Positions 60,345 through 64,000 of a stretch of 64,000 nt of DNA are shown piece after piece. Location: NCBI GenBank assembly GCA_965240325.2, contig OZ251223.1:1426001-1490000 (forward strand), given 5' to 3'. How positions within the stretch are numbered: position 1 is the first letter of the stretch; the number at the start of each line of letters is the position of its first letter. Position numbers and translations under genes: made by a program. Origin of the DNA: Rebecca billardiae RCC1528. Its lineage: Eukaryota; Haptophyta. The notes under the pieces are model-generated. The model did not search any database. It was not told the origin of the DNA and was given only the letters and a program-made list of their open reading frames with translations.

Positions 60345-60692
60345 TCAATAAGAGCCACCTGCTCTCGAAACACCCTGCTGATGTGTGTACTACAGTCGTC
60401 GTACTGACTGGCGGCCGTGTCTCTAGTAGAGCTGCTGGCGCACGTATCCGTCATCGTCAGACGCGATGCTGTCCGGGCTGTCGCTCGATGACGATATCGT
60501 CAACAATAACAGCAACATATATATATATATATATGCATATATATATATATATACATACATATATATATGTATATATGTATATATATATATATATCATCGA
60601 CAGAGTCGTTGCGGGTGCTGAACTCGTCGACATGATGATGCTGAATCAGACTGATGATTGATGGATGATGATCGAGTACGACTACGACGTCA
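60345..60692. other. Convergent spacer with (TA)n and ATATGTATAT tract
   Basis: Between two convergent genes. Bases 60517-60595 are almost pure AT dinucleotides with scattered GC (ATATATGCATAT, ACATACATATAT, ATGTATAT). Confidence 0.8.
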
Positions 60693-63600
60693 TCACGACT
60701 CGCGTCTTGGCTCTCGCGCGCTGCGTCGTCGTCGCTCAGCCTCATTTGACAGCGCAGCAGCCGTAGCAGACTTGCTCGAAACAAACGACGAGCTGTCGTC
60801 TTCAGCCACGGGGTACTGCGCGAGGAAGGCCGCCTGCACGCGGTTGGGCATGCCCGCTGCGAGCTGCTTCCGCCGCTGCTCGCCGATCGCCCGGAGCTGC
60901 GCGCGGTGGATCAGCCGGATCGCCTGCACCTCGTCGATGCGCAGGCTCATGTACGGCCGCGCCGGCCGCGCGAGCGCCCGGTGCGCGATCGCCACCTTGA
61001 GCCGGTGCTTGCGCCCGCGGAGGTGCGCCTGGATGAGCACGAGGTTGCCCTCGCGCCCGCGCGCGTGCGCGCGCACCTTCGCCTGCATGCGCTTCGCCTT
61101 GGCGCGGTACTGCTCGTCGGCGAGCAGCTCGGGCTGGCCGTCGGGCAGCTCGGTCGACCGGCTGCCAACGCTGCCGCCCGCCGCGCCGCCGTCGCCCTCG
61201 GCGAGCGCGGAGGCGGACGAGCCCGAGTCGCGCCGCGCGCGGCCGCGCCGCCTCGAGGCCGAGACCTGCTCCCGGAGCGAGCGCACCGCCGCCTGCGCGC
61301 GGCTCAGCCGCTTCACGGCGGTGGGCAGCCTGATGATGCGCTGCGCGAGCCTGCCATTGGGCGCGGCCGCCGCCGGGCCGGTCACGTGCGTGCGCAGCGA
61401 GAGCAGTGCCGGCGTGTCCAGCTGGTCGAGCACGCCGAGCTGCGCGCGCCGCGCTTGCAGGTCGTCGAGCAGGAAGCTTCGGACGGCGTGCCGCGTGCGC
61501 ACGCCCACCCACAGCCGCTGGATCTGGGGGGCGCGCGCGCGGCGAGGGGGCACGAGGCCAACGCACGCGCCAGGCGGGCGCGCACCAGAGGTGCCGCGAG
61601 GCGCGTGCGTGTGCGCGGGGCGTGAGCAGGCGATTGCGCGGCCGGGCGCGCGAGCGCGCGTTGCTTGCGCAGGCCGGTGCCGCACTCGAGCCCTCCACAA
61701 CCGCCTCGCTCAGGCCTCCAGAGCCTGGCCGTGCCCATCCGGCCATCGCCACCGTACGCGCCGCACGGCGGGGAGAGGCCCGAAGGCGCGGTGCGGCGCG
61801 CGGGCGCGCACCTTGCACGCCGCCGCGTCGACCGGTGCGGCGCCGGCCGCGGCGGGCGCACCGGCGGCGCCATCCAACCCGCCACCTTCGGCGGGAGCGC
61901 GGCTCGATCGCGCGCGCGCGGGCCCGGGCGCGCGCGGCTGCTCGCGCGACGTGGTGCGCTGTATCAGCGCCGAGCGTGCGAGCTCGAGCGCCCTCTGCGC
62001 GCGGCGCGCGGCGCGCGCGGCGTGGCGGCAGCGGCGCACGCGTGAGCGCGTGCGCGGCGCGGCGCGCGGCGATGCCAAAGCATCGACCAAGGCCGTGGCG
62101 CGGCGTGCGCACGCGCACCTGGTGCTCGCAGATCTTGTCGTACGCCCACAGCTGCGTGCCGTACCCGCGCACGTGGTTGAGGTGCAGCCTCCGCCGCCGC
62201 AGCAGCTCCGCCCTGAGCACCGCCAGCCGGTCCGGGTCGCTGAGTTCGACCGTGTATGCCATGCGCCGCACAAAGATGAGACGGTTGTGCTCGGCGCTCC
62301 CCTCGAGCACGCGCGCCCAGCGGCGCTGCCCGAGGCGCAGCGGGGGCGCGAGGGAGCCGGCCACCTGCGCGCGGGGGCCCGCCTGCTCGCGCGACGCGGA
62401 GCGCGAAGCCGCCGGCGCCGACGCTGACTCCGACAGCTGAGAGGCTGACTCGGCGGCGGCCTCGGCGGCGACCGCGCGCGCGCCGCCCGGCGCGGCCGGC
62501 GCGGCCGGCGCGCCCTGCGCGCCCGAGTCGGCGGCTGAGGCCGCGGCGTCCGAGCGCTCGTCGCCGCCGAGCAGCCTCGCCTCCCACATCTGCAGCTGGA
62601 GCATCAGCAGCATCAGCTGCGCCGTGCGCCGCCCGAGCACGCCGCGCCACCACACCTGCAGCCGCCTAACGGCCGCGCGCGGGCGCGCGAGGCATACGCG
62701 CATGTCTGGCACTCGCGAGGAAGCTTCCAGGAAAGTTCCGATGGCGCTGACGGCGCGGCGCTTGATCGCGATGCGCGTGTACAGCCGGAGGCGCCAGGTC
62801 GCGCCCTTGAGCACGCGCAGCTTCCGCATGAAGTCGTCCACCGAGCGCACGAGCACGATCTGCTTCACGGCGCGCTGGATGCGCGCGTGCGCGCGCGCGC
62901 GCGCCTCCGCGTGCCGAGCCCAGCGCAGCGATCGGCTGAGCGCGGAGCTGAAGCGCGCGTGCACGGCGAGCATCACCCAGACGCTCGCCTGCCGCTGGCG
63001 CTCGCGCTCCTCCGCGCGGATCTGCTCCAGGTTCTCGAACCGCTCGATCCGCTGCCACAGCGCCGCCTTCCGCGCCTCCTCCGCCTCCGCGATCGACGCG
63101 CGTCGCTCCGCGTTGGCGCGCAGCGCGGCGTCGCGCGCGGCCGCGCGCCGCGCGGCGAGCTTGGCGGGCGGCGGCGTGGCCCACGCCTCGGCGCGGTTGC
63201 GCTCGACGTGGGGCAGGCTGCTCGGCATGCGCTCCTTCGCCATCTCATCCGCCTGCCGCACGAAGAGCTTGCGCGCCTCCTCGTCCTCGCGCAGCGTGCG
63301 AAGCTTCTCGGAAATTTCCGACGCGACCGCTCGCGACTGGTAGTTGGCCACCGGCTGCACGATGCGCCGAGTGTACGCGGCCGAGGCGCTCGCGTCGAAG
63401 GGCGAGGCGCGCTTGCGCCGCGCGGCGGCGCCGCCGCCCTCCACCGCCGCCGCCGCCGTCTGCGCCCGCCCCAGCTGCTGCACCAGCGCGTGCGTCATCG
63501 GCGCCGCGCGCAGCGGGCCGCGGTGCCCATCCAGAGTGCTCGCGAGCGAGTGCAGGGCGTCCTCAAACGTGCGCGCGTGCTCGCGCGGCCCCTCGGCGCG

Positions 63601-64000
63601 CTCGGCGCGCAGGCCGGGCGGCGGCGACGCGCCGCGCGAGCCGTACGACGAGCCCTCGTCGCTGCTGCCCCCGAACAGCCCGCCCAGCGGCGACGCCGCG
63701 CGCTCGAGGGCGATCATCGCGCGGTTGGCGCGCCGCGTGAGCCCTGCCAGCGGTGAGGTCGCGCGCACGGATGGGAGCGAGGGCGAGAGCGTCGAGGGCG
63801 AGCGCGCGCGGCCGTCGACTGGGCTGCGCGCGCTCCTCCCGCGCCGCCGTCCGCGCGAATCGCCCCCGCTGCCCGCGCTCCCGCGCGACACTTGCTGCAG
63901 GTACACGCGAGAGCCTGCGCTGATGATCGAGGATGGCGCTGGGGACGTGCTCGGCCGCATCGAGCCGCCCGCGGAGTCGGGCGGCGTGCTCAGCTCGAGG
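60693..64000 (-). CDS. Large IQ-motif protein, 3' part (runs off the window)
   Basis: Two exons are seen, 62119 to beyond 64000 and 60693-61523, separated by a 595-nt intron starting GTGCGC. The join reads WAYDKICEHQ-IQRLWVGVRT. The frame is still open at the right edge (LELSTPPDSAGGS precedes the ATG at 63960), so the N-terminus is outside. The visible 900-odd residues begin with a Ser/Pro/Arg-rich disordered part, then a long charged helix (EEARKLFVRQADEMAKERMP, WQRIERFENLEQIRAEERER). IQ-like segments follow: RRLQVWWRGVLGRRTAQLML, IQRLWVGVRTRHAVRSFLLD and LVLIQAHLRGRKHRLKVAIA. Such proteins bind calmodulin-like partners and in flagellates are often axonemal or cytoskeletal; that is inference. 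Confidence 0.75.

Noticed and set aside
1-64000. CRISPR arrays, rRNA genes, operons or phage
   Set aside because: Spliced eukaryotic genes throughout; no spaced short direct repeats of CRISPR type and no rRNA-like sequence seen.

Overview
The window is nuclear DNA of a GC-rich eukaryote, most likely a single-celled flagellate alga with a secondary plastid. A haptophyte is my best guess, but nothing here proves the lineage. The evidence for a eukaryote is threefold. Several genes are split by short GT-AG introns. Many products carry signal-peptide or transit-like leaders. The products include SUV3 mitochondrial helicase, a TIM50-type protein, Sec14/CRAL-TRIO, IQ-motif, kringle and Sel1-MYND proteins. 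Coding DNA is extremely GC-rich, and most introns start GTGCGC and are filled with CG dinucleotide runs, so long open frames on the wrong strand are everywhere and mean little.

Layout. 0-9 kb: a GH5 exo-glucanase-like gene cut by the left edge or starting right at it, a decayed gene (1.8-3.3 kb), SUV3 helicase on the minus strand, a small membrane or secreted orphan, and an IQ protein. 11-20.6 kb: a plastid-type helical protein divergent from a zinc-type cation diffusion facilitator; a GalT/HIT nucleotidyltransferase divergent from a four-exon glucose-6-phosphate dehydrogenase; a Sec14-like protein with a very acidic tail. 20.6-23.8 kb: two identical 783-bp transposon-like elements with terminal inverted repeats, flanking a 204-bp tandem satellite that contains the only assembly gap (100 N). 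24.6-27.5 kb: a Sel1-MYND gene broken by one in-frame TAG, then an RlmN-type radical SAM enzyme. 27.5-37 kb: a gene-poor stretch with microsatellites and a few orphan genes, including two divergent coiled-coil genes. 37-43 kb: a ClpF-like plastid adaptor, an AT-richer insert, about 190-bp tandem repeats running into a NACHT-WD40 pseudogene, and a four-exon RGG/WD40 gene. 44-48.3 kb: a large four-exon membrane protein that appears to fuse a TENA/heme-oxygenase-like helical domain to an alpha/beta hydrolase, divergent from a TIM50-like gene. 48.8-49.8 kb: a large near-perfect inverted repeat. 49.8-64 kb: a GH3 beta-xylosidase-like gene, a kringle membrane protein, a repeat-containing orphan, an ecto-5'-nucleotidase, and the 3' part of a long IQ-motif gene that runs off the right edge.

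The genes do not form one pathway. Recurrent themes are secreted or surface proteins (GH5, GH3, kringle, 5'-nucleotidase, TENA-hydrolase fusion), organelle factors (SUV3, TIM50, ClpF, RlmN, plastid helical protein), and divergent gene pairs separated by 200-280 bp. The most unusual items are the TENA-hydrolase fusion, the paired TIR elements around a satellite, the amber-interrupted Sel1-MYND gene, a cation transporter with two C-terminal cytoplasmic domains, an algal kringle protein, and a 33-nt sequence conserved exactly between two intergenic regions 24 kb apart.
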